Positions 33,440 to 45,500 of a stretch of DNA of 64,000 nt are shown piece after piece. The translations under genes were made by a program, and so were the position numbers. The notes under the pieces are model-generated. The model ran no database searches, was not told where the DNA came from, and saw nothing but the letters and a program-made list of their open reading frames with translations. Source of the stretch: Poa pratensis (Eukaryota > Streptophyta > Magnoliopsida > Poales > Poaceae). The number at the start of each line of letters is the position of its first letter. The first letter of the stretch is position 1. The stretch covers positions 22,487,017 to 22,551,016 of the forward strand of contig CAMZMU010000089.1 in assembly GCA_947311845.1 (NCBI GenBank). The letters run 5' to 3'.

Positions 33440-33515
33440 CAGTATACGAGATTCTGTAATACACCCATGCAATAATATTTATCTGTCAAACAAGTATAAT
33501 AATAATCTTTTGAAA
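33440..33515 (+). terminator. Putative polyadenylation region of the glucanase gene
   Basis: AATAATATTTATCTG and ATAATAATAATC follow the stop codon by 80 to 120 bp in T/A-rich DNA, the usual loose form of plant polyadenylation signals. Confidence 0.3.
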
Positions 33516-33516
33516 A

Positions 33517-34207
33517 TGAATCATGTAATAATCTGAACAGATAAAAAGGTCATGAGCTCTTCAATCGACTGAGATTTTATCATTTTCCAGTGAGAGAATT
33601 GCACCTGAACTTGCCAAAATACCAGTACTTTTCGTTAAGGTTTTTTGTTGCCAAAATGGCACTACCGTGAGATGTCAAAGCTTTCCCGTTAGTCTGAGCC
33701 TGTGGTTCTTCTAAGTTTTTTGAAATGCCAAAAGTACCCTCATCTAAACCTGGCCAAAGTGAACAGGCCCACCAAAATTCCCCCTCTGATATGTTTCCTT
33801 CCCTGTCCAAACAATGAAGGCGTCCCAAACTACCACATGGCCGCGCCGGCGGGCGCTTTCCCATCCATCCCCTCTCCCCTCTAAATCGCTCGCTCAGGCG
33901 CCCTATGATTCCCACCCGTCTCGCTTCGCCAAGGATTTATTGCTCTACTTAGGCCGTAGGCAACCCATCTTGTTGCGGCCACGCCAGACGTAGGGCTCGA
34001 CGAGGAGATATGCGCGGCAAAGCTCCAGAAATGCGTTGTTCGCCGGGACCTCCCCTAGTCCCCCGATGCGGCCGCCCAAGCTCCAGCCCTGCCCGCTCAA
34101 GCTTCCGACGCCCACTGCTGCCCAAGCTCGGACCCCAGCTCGCCATCACCTCCTTTGGTCGACTCTGTTAGTGTTAAGGCCACACACATCTTTTTTGTGT
34201 GGGTGTT
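33517..34207. other. Gene-free stretch up to the first large Gypsy element
   Basis: The first half is mixed. From about 33840 it is GC-rich with short ORFs on both strands and no domain. GTTAG at 34166-34170 matches the 5 bp right after the 3' LTR of element 1. The 37 bp that follow it, up to 34207, can form a CCACAC/GTGTGG stem. Confidence 0.4.
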
Positions 34208-35372
34208 TGTCGGGGGAGTATCCCCGGGTAGGGTCAAGGCTTGGCATAAGGTGGTGTTCGAAGTTGTGCCGAGGTACGGAAAGGGCCGACCTGTTTGGGC
34301 CTGGGAAGGTCCGAGCTTCATCTTGACCTGGAGAATACAGGCCGACCTATTTTGGCCCAGAGGGGTCCGAGGTATACTGTAGGCCAGGGCCGAGGTTCAC
34401 TGGCTGAGCTATGTTCAGCCCACCTAACTACCTCAGTGCAGTGGTTTGTGTTGTGAGTGCAGGAGAAGCTGTGGGGAGGAAGTAAGATCCGACCTGGTAA
34501 AAGATATTAAGCGCAAGACCCGAGGTACGGAGCCCGTCACATCCGTACCGAGCTAACCGAGGTGATGAGTTGTAGGTCGGGCAGGAGTCAATGCTCCTGT
34601 CACTTCCAGCCGGGTACAAGAGCGCCTGACACGGGAGCGTCTGTCAAAGAGCCTGGCAGAGGCGTGCTCCGGGTTCGGCGGGCCTGCACGTCTCTGACCG
34701 CTGACCACGCGGGTCTGGGAAAAGGCTACGAGGTAGCTCTGCCAGGCCACGTCCTGTCTCGGTCAGAGGGGACATGCTAGTTCTGCCGTTAGGCTACAGG
34801 AGATGGGCAAGCCACGTCTTGTCCCTGACCGAGGTACGGTGGTGACCGTTGCAGAGGCATGGCAACAGTGTTCTGCGAGGGGCACAATGGTAACCCGGCT
34901 GGCCTATATAGTGGGCTTCACCCCCTCCTGCTAGAAGAGAGACCCCCCCCCCCGCGCTGGAACTAGTGGATCGAGAGAGAAAAGAGAGAGAGAGAAAGGA
35001 AGCTCGGAACACCCCGGAAACACCTCGGACTCAGCTCGGAGTGCCTTCTTCCTCCCGTCTAGCTCCATCTTTTACCTCGAGTTCTCACCATTGTAGCGTC
35101 ATACAGCTCGAGGAGCAGCTTGTACTTGTCACTTGAGCTATACACTGGCTAGGATAGTGCTGCAGTAGGGGTGTTACCTCCACAAGAGGGCCCCGAAGCA
35201 GGGTACATCGTGGTGTGCTTTGTGTTCTTGCTTTCTTGGTTCTTCGTTCGTGTTCTTGCGTGTTCTTGCGTGTGCACTTCTTGAGTGCATAAACCCTCCC
35301 CGGATTCCCCCAACGACCATTCGGCCCCATCTTAGCCATACCTATGGCATCTGCCGTGATCCCACCACGACA
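34208..35372 (+). repeat. 5' LTR of element 1
   Basis: 1165 bp, TG...CA ends, with a TATA box (CCTATATAG at 34913-34921) and a purine-rich GAGAGAAAAGAGAGAGAG run just downstream. A run of C lies near 34946. Confidence 0.92.
34913..34921 (+). promoter_or_regulatory. TATA box of the element 1 LTR
   Basis: CCTATATAG within GGCTGGCCTATATAGTGGGC is conserved in all four LTR copies of the two large elements, consistent with the U3 promoter. Confidence 0.55.
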
Positions 35373-38042
35373 GTTGGCGCCCACCGTGGGGCAGATTGAG
35401 GCGTTGGAGGGAGTTTTCATCCGGACGGGCTCAGGCGAGCGTGTTCTTTCCGGGCTTGTCGCCAAGATCGGAGAGTTCACCTTCATCAGCGACAACGCGG
35501 GGTGTTTCGCCGGCAAGCCTTTCCCCGAGCACGGCTTCACCATGATGCTCGGCAGCTTCGTCACGTACGTTGCTGTCGAGGTTGTTCGCGGGTACCCGGA
35601 GCAGGTGCTCGTGGACGACGAAACTCCTCTCCTCGCGGCTTTAGGTCGGCGTATCACTCGCCCCGAGAGCTGCGTAGAGGTGATGATGACAGGCCCGGTT
35701 GACGCCGTTGGCAAAGTAGATGCCAGCCAGTCCAAGGCAGCCGAGGTTGCTAAGGTGAGATCTGCAAAGCCCAGGCTAGAGAAGGACTTGCCTGGCACCC
35801 CAGAGCTGCAGGGCCGAGGTGCGACCCTGGTAGAGATAGTGGATACACTGGCAGACCCAGTAAATCCAGGAGTGGACATAGTAGTGACTGTGGCCGACCT
35901 AGAGGCAAAGCGTGTCCTGTTGCAGAAGGAGGCTGTAGCAATGATAACAGCTAGAGATGAGTTCAATAGAGATCTGCGTGAGTACAATGCAGCGAATGGC
36001 TTCACCCCGGTAGCGGTTGATACACATAGGGGAGCCGAGGTGCGGCAGAGAGGCAAGGGGCTCAACGATGAGATAAACAGGGAGGCTCGACCTACCACCT
36101 CGGCTAGGAGTGGGAGTCGCGTGTCAACTGGAAGGCCGGTGTATAGTTCCCCTGCTAAGAACCTCAGAGCTGCCGAGGCAGGCAGGGCCGAGCTATCCGG
36201 ATTATCTGGAGATGCATGGCGTGCGCAGCAGAAGCGAGTCAATGAGTTAGTATATGTGGCTAACCAGCAGAATGAGGCTCTCCGCAGAGCATATGCCGGG
36301 GCTGGTGATTCAGAGATGGTTTATTCAGCTAGGCCAGTCAGTCAGGTGTCCAAGGGGCAAGCCTCGTCTCCACTCGTCGGAGGAGCCGATCGAGCCCGGA
36401 GTGTCACCTCGGGTCAGAACAAGCAGCTGCAGATGTATGATCCAGTCCTAGCAGCAAAGCAGAAGGTGGGCCAGGGCAATGCTAGCCGAGCTAAGGGAAA
36501 CCCCGGCCCAGGCAATGCGAGCCGAGCTAAGGGTAACTCCGGTCAGGGAAATCAGAACGGCGGTCAAGCAGCATCGGCTGGCCGAGGTAAACCACCTCCG
36601 CCCCCGAGGTATCAGCAACAACCTCGGCAGCAGGGGCAATATCAGCGAGAGCCGGAGTATGTTCAGCAACCTCAGAACGTCGGTCAAGGCGATGACCGAT
36701 ATGATGATGGAGACTCGGCCATGGCACGAGCTGGATACCACAGAGTGGATGGGGCGTTGGGACCTCGGATAGGAGGTCGGATGTTAGCTCCAGGCGATGT
36801 CCGTAACAAGCTGGATAGAATCTACTTGTCTGAGCAACTGGAGGAGGAAGGCCCTCCTGGTCCGGCGTGTTTTGGACCTCGGATCATGAAGGAGCCACCA
36901 CCACCAGTATCTCAGTTCCAGTTAGGTCGGAACACCAAGCCATACAATGGGAGCACCAAGCCACAAGATTGGCTGACAGATTATGTATCCTCGGTGCACA
37001 TTGCGGGGGGCAATCGCCGATGGGCGGTCCGGTATCTCCCGCACATGTTGGAAGGTCCAGCTCGGATCTGGCTGAATAATTTGCCGGAGTATAGTATCAA
37101 CTCCTGGATAGACTTGGAGCTGGCGTTTAACAGCAACTTTGCTAGTACATACAAGAGGCCAAACCGACCTCAGCTCCTGGCGGCATGTAAGCAAGATGAT
37201 CATGAAACTGACCGAGAATTCTTAACTCGGTGGAGCAATGTTCGGAATTCCTGTGAAGGAGTGGTAGAGGCACAGGCCATTTCCTGGTTTGCAGATGGTT
37301 GTCGACATGGCAGCATGCTGTGGCAGAGGCTCCAGAGAGATATGCCGAGATCCCTAGCAGAAACAATCCGGGTTGCAGATTCTTATGCCTGGGTGATCCG
37401 ATGCAGCCAGCAGCAGAGGCAGGAGCACGTAACAGAAGGAGGGAGCCAATAAACAACCGGCTCGGACCAAGGTGTAATGACCGTCAGGAGTTCGGACAGA
37501 AGAGGAGGGAGCCGGACTATCCATACACCTCGAACCAAGTTGCAGCGGTGAACCCGGATCAGCCCGGAGCTGGAGGTGTCCAGAGGCCAAAAATCAATGG
37601 TCCGGCATTTAGTCCGAACCCGGAGCCACCCATGACCTATGAATCAATGATAGATGGTCCGTGCTGTTACCATACGACGACCCGCGCAAGCCAGCCAACC
37701 ATTCAACCCGGCAGTGCAGCTGGAACCGCAGAATCAGAGAAGAGGGGGCAAGGCCGGAGGAATCAGACAGGACCACCACCTCAGAGATTTCAGCCGAGGT
37801 CCCACCCTAATCTGTCCGGAGCAAATGTTACCCCGATAACCACTGCACCTCTTCCGAGGCCTGCAGCAGCAAGACCCGTGAATGTTGTGAATGTCCGAGG
37901 TAATAACAACAACAATGGTGCCGGACCAAGTCAGCAGTATGAATACCCCGGAAATGACTATAGAGAGGTTCATGCGAGCTATGTGGTCTTTGTGACCGAG
38001 CCACTGACAAGAAGAGCGTGCAGAGGCGTGCCATGGAGGTGA
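35344..38042 (+). pseudogene. gag region of element 1 (frameshifted)
   Basis: An open frame of 702 codons begins at ATG 35344, inside the last 29 bp of the LTR, and runs across the primer site. The true start may lie further down. The N-terminal third is acidic, the middle is Gln/Gly-rich (GQGNASRAKGN repeats), and the capsid-like core is at about 36900-37350: PQDWLTDYV, GPARIWLNNLP, INSWIDLELAF and DREFLTRW. A one-base deletion at about 37390, seen by comparison with element 2, moves the reading into the frame open up to 38042 (GDPMQPAAEA onward). That frame contains an Asn-rich NVRGNNNNNGAG stretch. It cannot give a full-length Gag. Confidence 0.85.
35375..35391 (+). other. Primer binding site of element 1
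   Basis: TGGCGCCCACCGTGGGG starts two bases after the LTR. TGGCGCC is the frequent start of primer sites in Tat-type and several other plant gypsy elements. Confidence 0.65.
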
Positions 38043-38473
38043 ATGCAGTAATGCCGGTGGTGCCGACCTATATGAACTGGTCTGAGCAGGAGATCACTTG
38101 GAGCAGAAAGGACACACCTCGGATCATGCCGAGCCCTGGAAAGTATGCCCTGGTGGTAGATCCAACGTTGTGTGGGCCTACCAACAATGTGAGGTTCACC
38201 CGAGTTCTGGTGGACAATGGCAGTGCCATCAACATCATGTACCGAGACACAATGGTGAAATTGGGCATCTCGCCTAATCAGTTGATGCCAAGCAGTTGTA
38301 CTTTTCATGGGATTGTGCCCGGCGTTTCCTGTGCACCCATGGGCAAGATATGGGTGGATGTAGCATTTGGAACCAAGGACAATTGCCGAGTTGAGAGTAT
38401 CGAGTTCGAGGTGGTGGACTTGGAGAGTGCATACCATGCATTGCTTGGAAGGCCGCTCTGGCCAAGTTTATGA
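38018..38473 (+). pseudogene. Protease region of element 1
   Basis: A 151-codon frame contains the retropepsin motif VLVDNGSAINIMY (D at about residue 66) and the flap-like and C-terminal strands ending YHALLGRP. In Gypsy polyproteins it cleaves Gag and Pol. A frameshift after LLGRP separates it from the downstream linker (38474-38860), which is broken in several frames. Confidence 0.85.
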
Positions 38474-38860
38474 TTTCCACCCATGTTGCATACCTGAAGA
38501 TGAAAATGCCAGGGCCTAATGGAATCATATCCATCTCGGGTGACTACAAGCGAGCCATTCAGTGTGCCTCGGCGGGGTCTAACTGGCCGAGTCTTTGGTG
38601 ATCGCAGCTGAGAAGAAGAAGCTGCATCAAGTGGTGGCAATGGCGCAGTCAACACAGCTCGGCTGTCCGGACTCAACTGCGGCGTTCGAGGTGCCCAAGG
38701 AGACCAAGAAGATCCCCATTGACCCGGAGCACCCAGAGCATATGGCCATCATTGGGACCGGGCTGGCGAGAAATAGGAAGGCGAGCTCTGTCACTTCCTC
38801 CGTGAGAATCGGGATATCTTTGCATGGTCGGCTAAGGACCTGCCTGGTGTTCCGAGGGAG

Positions 38861-39550
38861 TTGGCAGAGCACTCTTTATTTGTTAGGCCAGAGGTGAAAC
38901 CGGTGAGGCAACCGACCCGTCGTCTCTCAGACGACCGGAGACAAGTGGTGCTGGACGAGCTGGCTAAGTTGCTTGCAGCCGGGTTCATAATGGAGGTACT
39001 GCATCCGGACTGGATATCCAATCCGGTCTTGGTGGAAAAGAAGAAAGACGAGCCAGCCGTGGTCAAGGTGTGGCGCATGTGCATTGACTTCACTAACCTC
39101 AACAAGGCGTGCCCAAAAGATCCATTTCCATTACCTCGGATTGATCAAGTGATCGATTCCACTGCTGGTTGTGAACTGTTATCTTTTATCGATGCGTACT
39201 CTGGTTTTCACCAGATACCACTGAACCCAAAGGATCAAATAAAGACTGCTTTTATTACCCCGTATGGGGCGTATTGCTATCGTGTCATGTGTTTTGGTCT
39301 GAGAAATGCCGGGGCAACTTATCAGAGGTGTATGCAGAAATGCCTGCACTCTCAGATGGGCAAAAATGTGCAAGTGTATGTCGACGATATTGTCATCAAA
39401 ACTAAGGAGAAACATACTCTCCTCGAGGATCTCGAGGAGACATTTGTGAATTTGAGAAAGTATCGGTTGAAGCTTAACCCGGACAAGTGCACCTTTGGTG
39501 TCCCGGCTGGAAAGTTGCTCGGATTCCTGGTGTCTAGCCGAGGTATCGAG
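38861..39550 (+). pseudogene. Reverse transcriptase region of element 1
   Basis: The frame has FVRPEVKPVRQPTRRL, EVLHPDWISNPVLVEKK, WRMCIDFTNLNKACPKD, LSFIDAYSGFHQI, FGLRNAGATYQR and the catalytic VYVDDIVIK at about 39372, then LNPDKCTFGV and LGFLVSSRGIE. It is therefore an intact RT core for Ty3/gypsy. A two-base deletion at about 39550, relative to element 2, breaks the link to RNase H. Confidence 0.93.
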
Positions 39551-40754
39551 GAACCCGGCCAAAATCCGAGCTATTGAGAGCATGAAGTTACCGAAGTGTT
39601 TGAAAGATGTGCAGAAGTTCACAGGGTGCCTAGCCTCGTTGAGCCGATTTGTAGCTCGGCTAGGAGAAAAAGCATTGCCTTTGTACCAGCTCATGAAGAA
39701 AAGTACCGGGTTTACATGGACCCCGCAGGCCGACGTGGCGTTTGGTGAGCTGAAAAAGATGTTGTCCACTGCCCCGGTGTTGGCGTCACCATTGCACAAT
39801 GAGCCGATGTTACTTTACATTGCGGCCACAAACCGAGTTGTAAGTGTGGCAGTGGTGGTGGAGCGCGAAGAAGGTGGCAGGTCGGTGCAGAGACCGGTGT
39901 ATTACTTGAGCGAGGTGATCTCTACTTCGAAGCAGAACTATCCTCACTACCAGAAGATGACGTATGGTGTCTACCTGGCGGTCAAGAAGTTGAAGCCAAA
40001 GCGAGATCAGCTGAAGTACGTGCTGCAGATTCATTTCTCAGCATCAAACAACGTGGCGGAGTATGAGGCCTTAATCCATGGCCTCAAGGTGGCAAAGGAG
40101 ATCGGTATCCGGCGTGTAGAGTGCTTCGGCGATTCCGACCTGGTGGTGCAACAATCTTCTGGAACTTGGGATGCTCTGGATGCCAACATGGCGTTATATC
40201 GGTTCCATGTGCAAAAGATATCCGGGTTCTTTGAAGGGTGTGAGTACAGGCATATACCTCGGGCAGAAAATGATGCTGCCGACGTGTTGTCAAAGCTCGG
40301 TTCATCAAAAGAGGCAGTACCACCAGGGGTAGCCCTGAATCACTTGAGAACTCCTTCAATCAAACCTTCTCCTGAATCCGAATCTATTTTCATCCCGGCG
40401 GAGCAAGAGCCCGGACCTGTTCCAATGGAGGTAGACATCGGGTGCGTTTGGTCGGACCCGGGGACTGCGTGGCAGAGCTCGGGGACTGCACACCAAACCT
40501 CGGGGACTGCTCATCCAGACTCGGGGACTGGTCGCAGGATGGTGGAGGAAATAATGGAGGAGATTATGGTGGCCGAGCCAATGGAGGTGGATGAGGAACT
40601 TTTTCCTTTGCACCCGGTGCCGGAGTGGGCGGAGCAAATCATGAAGTTCATAACGGAGGGAAGCATGCCAAGTGACACGACCGAGGCTAGGAGATTCAAA
40701 GGAGGGCCAAGGCGTACACCATCATCAACAAGGAGCTCTATAAAAGAAGCGTAA
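39551..40754 (+). pseudogene. RNase H and archaeal-type RNase H of element 1 with internal deletion
   Basis: After the frameshift the connection domain (CLKDVQKFTGCLASLSRF, KALPLYQLMKKS) and the start of the first RNase H (PVYYLSEVISTSKQNYPHYQ) are readable. At about 39996 the sequence jumps to PKRDQLKYVLQIHFSASNNVAE in the second, archaeal-type RNase H. Compared with element 2, 97 codons are missing in frame, including the DGS motif that holds the first catalytic Asp. The remaining acidic motifs (AEYEAL, FGDSDLVVQQ, NDAADVLSK) are present. Both RNase H domains should be inactive. Four SGT-containing repeats follow. Confidence 0.85.
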
Positions 40755-40759
40755 CCGAG

Positions 40760-41885
40760 GTGTTGCAACGGTGTGTCGAGCCAGCTGAAGGCAAGGAGAT
40801 GCTTTTGGAGATCCACCAAGGAGAGTGTGGTCATCATTGCAGCACAAGAGCTCTGGTGGCCAAGGTGTTCAGGCATGGGTTCTATTGGCCCACTGCTCTT
40901 GCTGATGCAGAGGCCATAGTCCGGAGATGTGAAGGATGCCAAAGGTTTGCCAAGCAAACGCATATGCCAGCCTCGGCGCTCAAAACAATTCCTATCACTT
41001 GGCCGTTTGCGGTATGGTGTTTGGATATGGTGGGAGAGTTCAAACCAGCCCGAGGTAACATGACACATATTGGTGATGGTGGACAAATTCACCAAGTGGA
41101 TCGAGGTGAAACCAATCCGGAAGTTGGATGGTCATTCAGCAGTGACTTTCTTGAAGGAGATTATTCTGCGATATGGCTACCCCCATAGCATTATCTCGGA
41201 CAACGGCACAAACTTTGCTGTTGGAGAGTTCGCTCGGTTTTGCATGAACAAGGGAATCCGGCTGGACATAGCCTCGGTGGCACACCCGGAGTCTAATGGA
41301 CAAGTGGAAAGATCAAATGCTCTAGTGTTGGCCGGCATCAAGGCTCGGCTCATTGAACCACTGCTGAAAACGCCGGGGTGTTGGATAGATGAGATACCAG
41401 CAGTACTGTGGGGTCTAAGGACCACGCCAAATCGATCAACTGGCTATACGCCATTTTTTATGGTCTATGGGGCAGAAGCTATGCTACCCACTGACATCGA
41501 TATGATGCGCCCAGAGTGGCAATGTACACTGAGCCGAGGCAAAAGAGGCTCGGGAGGATGCAGTAGATCTGCTTGAGGAAGCAAGAGAGTTGGCCTCATC
41601 TCGGTCAGCAATTTACCAGCAAGGTCTCCGACGTTATCATAGCCGGAGTATCAACCCTCGTGTGTTTCACGAGGGAGATTTGGTGCTGAGGTTGGTGCAG
41701 CGCAAGAAAGGCCGGCACAAGTTGTCACCTCCATGGGAGGGACCGTTCATTGTGAGCCGAGCTCTGCTCAATGATTCCTACTATCTATAGATGCGCAGGA
41801 ACCAAGGGAAGATGGGCTGGACAACCCCGGTCAGAGGTCAGGCGACCATGGAACGTAGCTCTACTCCGACCTTTCTACTCATGAA
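40760..41885 (+). pseudogene. Integrase region of element 1 (frameshifted)
   Basis: An H-H-C-C finger (IHQGECGHH, CEGCQRFAK) leads to a frame break near 41070. The next frame has FTKWIEVKPIRKL, IISDNGTNF and ESNGQVERSNA with catalytic D and E, and WGLRTTPNRSTGYTPF. A further break comes near 41510. The C-terminal part (DLVLRLVQRKKGRHKLSPPWEGPF) ends at TAG 41788, created by a one-base deletion relative to element 2. No chromodomain is seen. The protein would insert the DNA copy into the genome if intact. Confidence 0.88.
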
Positions 41886-42520
41886 AGGCGCAATGTATGT
41901 ACCTCGGTTAATCCTTAATAAAATGTCGGCACTCCGAGGTTAAAGCTCGGGGACTGCCTCGCTCTTGTGCTTATGTTTTATTTGTTTGTCAGTTTCGTTC
42001 ATATGCCGAACTATTTTGAACCTCGTCTCAAACTTCAAGTAATGTGTGCTATGAAACTAATCTTGTGACTCGACTGGCATCTGCCTAAAAGGTAGTCAAG
42101 AGCAAAGAGGAAAAAACGTGGGAGACATGAAAATGAACTCGGGGACTCGGTCCAAAAATATAGTTCGGCATGTGTCGTTTACTAACCCCTGTCTTTACCT
42201 TTCGTTTATGTCGGATGACTTTGAAACATACCTCGAATTTGCAAGTACTGTATGCTATGAACAACAATCTTGTGACTCGACTGTCGAACGCCAGAATGGC
42301 AGACAAGAGCAAAGAATGCCAAATATAGTAAACACGAAAGTAAACTCGAGCAATCATTCAAAAGGATTCGACGTAAAGCTTAGAAAAGCATGGTTCGATA
42401 AGCATGATAGTAACAGAGGTAGCAAAAGGAACTACTTAAGTTTGATTACATCTGCGTCCCGGCATACCGGGGATTTAATGAAGTTTTTTGGCCAAGCATA
42501 AGTTCAGGTCGAGGCATCAG
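41886..42520 (+). repeat. 3' non-coding region of element 1 with two diverged direct repeats
   Basis: AATAAAATG at about 41918 is a possible polyadenylation signal. Units at about 41994-42170 and 42200-42370 share TTCGTT-ATGTCGGA/ATGCCGAACT, CTTGTGACTCGACTG and CAAGAGCAAAGA in the same order. The region lies between the end of pol and the end of the antisense gene, so it may hold convergent 3' ends. Confidence 0.5.
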
Positions 42521-42523
42521 GAA

Positions 42524-45500
42524 TTACGTCGGCAGCAGCCGATGTAGCAGGGATTTCGTCCGGAGCCGAGGTAGCCTGGGAGGTGCTGGCAACGTCGGCA
42601 GTAACCTCGGCACCAGGTTGTGGAGAAGCCTCGGTTTCTGCTTCGCGGGTGTCACGCCGTCACCTTGCTCGGCTCGACGTCGGATTCTGTTTCGTATTCC
42701 TCGTCTTCTGGCTCGTAATCCTCGGCGTCGGAGTAGGTGTCTCCTTCGCTCAAGTTCTTCGTGGTGGCATATCCAGCAAAGTAGTTGGCCATCTTTTGGC
42801 GCGCGCGACAAGGATCGGGTCGGACGACCAAGGTGAGCCTCGCGGAGAGTGTTCATCTTCTCGAGGTCGATCTTCTCGCACCAAGTCATGATAAACCTGA
42901 GAGCGGCATCAGCTCCAGCGCGAGCTGAAGATGAGCGCCACTCTCGCAATCTTTTTTCGGTTCACGAAGCTTGGCGGCGAGCTCAGGCGTAGTTTGGGAG
43001 CATCGGCAAGAGGCCACAAGGCTCGGAAAGCAGACACACCTGCATCGAAGTTCGGACCCAATGGTTTTCAAGGGATGGATCCGAGCTTTGATGGCCACGA
43101 TGTGGTCCTCAATGGTCCAGACGGGGTTCGTCTCGTTACGCCTCTTCCTGTGCTGAGCAGTGATATTGCGGGCCGAGATTTGGGTGTAGGTGAAGTGCTC
43201 TGCAGAAGGATAGCCTGTTAATAATGAAAGAAACAGTTCGGCAAAGAGCCAGTACTGTTGAGGACAAAGCAAGGATAAGGGGGGCAAGAAGCTTACCGTC
43301 CATTTCGGTTGATGCGTTCCAGCGTCGGGAGGAGCTGGTTAACCGAAGCTTGAAGGGCTTCATAAGCCTCGGTGGCCGAGGTGGCGCGGGCCTCGGCTAA
43401 CTGGAGCGCATTCTCATGTTCCTTGGCGGCATCCTCCCGAAGTTTCTTCTCTGTTTCAACAACACTGGCCTTTTCCGCCTGCAGCTGCTCTTTTTCAGAC
43501 GTCCGCAGCTCAGTGATGCGCTTCAGTTCCTTTACCAGACGAGCTACTTCGGCTTTCTCTTGTTGGAGCTTCTCGTCCAAAGAGTTCTTTTCTGCAAGGA
43601 CGGCCTTGTGCTCGTCGTGGAGTTTCTTGTGGTCAAACAAGAGGGTATGAAAGATGTCCGTGCGGACGTTCATAGTATTCTGCAAGGAAGAAAAACATAG
43701 CTCGGTTAGAAAGGCTATACCTCGACAAGAGTCTCGGGGACTCGGAGTCAAATCATTGGGAAAATGTTGCCGGGGTATGCCTCGACAGGAGTCTCGGGGA
43801 CTCGTACCCGAGGTGCATGCTAAAGTAAGGTAAAATGGTTTGGATACGTCGGATGAAAATTGAAAGTTGAGATTCAAGCCAAACAATTTTAACTCCGGCG
43901 GAGCGTCAATAGTTTACCTCGAATCTCGGGGACTGGGAATGGTGGATATTAGATGAGATACTGCATGAAAGTAAAGAGAATAGGACTTACGTCGATGTTT
44001 TGAGCAGCACGCAGGGCAGCAGTTTGTAGATCGTATACGCTTCGGCCGCAGGCGCTGTTTCCCGCAGGATGCTCAGCCACCGGAGCAGCTAGGGAGGCCG
44101 AGGAGACCTCGTCTGCAGAATTCCAGTCTGCATTGTAGTGTTCCAAGGAGCCGAGGCTCTGGTCACTGTCAGTGCGCAGAGGAGGAAATCCCCACGGTCC
44201 GCCCTGCTCGATGCCCCTAACCGAGGCCTCCAAGGCCAAAGCAGCCTCGGAGCTTGAAGCAGGCCGGTTATCCAATATAAGAGATGCCCTCCGAGCATAT
44301 TCTTCGGCCGGAGGGGCAGTCTCATCAACGGGTGCGGCGAATGGAGGAATTCGGCGTGTCACCGGGGGAGGAGACCTCGGTTGCATCCTTGAAGGAGAAG
44401 AGATAGTCAGGGTGCCAGACCCAGATGTTGGTTTGGGGGTGACCTTAGACTTCACCGTCTCTTTCTCTTTCTCCTTGCCCTTCTCCAACGGCAAGGTAGT
44501 CTGGCGAACTGGTTTTTGGGGCTGTTGCTTGGGCTGTTGCTCTTGCTGTTGCTTCTGCTGATGCTTTGTTGTTGCTGCTGTTGGTTGCGGGCAGTCTGGC
44601 TGCGGGGGGAGAGTCGAGGCTCCGGCAAGGCGGTAGCCGGAGTTCTGGCGCGATTGGTCCCCGCATCCGTTTGAGGACGCGGAGAAGTCTGACCTCGGGT
44701 GGGGCAGATTTCTCCAAGGCCGGGCCAGACCTCGGTGGAGGAGATCCGGGGCGAGAGTTCGTCGGGGTGGGCGTGGCTTCAGAGGCACCAACGGGTGCAG
44801 TCATGGAGGATACCTCCTGATCCACGTCTATGGGGTCACTGCAACGAAGGGAAGATGGTTAAGTGTTAATACCGAGGTAATATGTTTAAGCAACAAACAT
44901 TGTTGGCTATAGAAGCAAAGCATTACCCATCCGAGGTAGGAAACCTCTTGCCCCCTCGGGCATGAGGAGGATTTCCGGACTTCTTCAGCCGACGTCTCTT
45001 GACCGGAGCCTCAGTGGGTCCGGAGGCTCCAGTGGCGGATGGTTCGGCGGCCGAAGTTGCGGCACCAGCGCGTTTCCGGCTGGTTGCTGGAGTAAAGTTC
45101 GGAAGGTGAGGAAGGCAGGAGATAGGTACCGCGTTTATTGGTTCCATGACGAGAAATCCCTCCTCGTCATCCGAAATCTCTTGAACTGAAGCTTGTGCTT
45201 GAGGCTTACCCGCGGTGGTGACGCGGGCCGAGGCAATGGGCATGTAATCCTCGTTGTCAGGATCCACGTTGGATGGTGGGTCCTCGACAGGGAGATCCTT
45301 GCCGAAGTGGTCCGCAGGATGGACTCCATCCTCGGCGGTCTGGCGGGAGAACAGCTATATGGCAGACATATGAAAAGGAGTTAGGAAGAAAATGGTCAAG
45401 ATGAACGTCGGTAGCAAGACCTCGGTGGTAAAGGAGTACCGAAGAAAACGTCGGAATAGCGTACCTGTTTCGGGGCTTGGTCCTGTAGTGGGGTTCCCTT

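Noticed and set aside
35085..36242. 385-codon minus-strand ORF over the start of element 1
   Set aside because: It spans the LTR, primer site and gag in the wrong sense, has no domain, and is Ser/Thr-rich as expected for a shadow frame.
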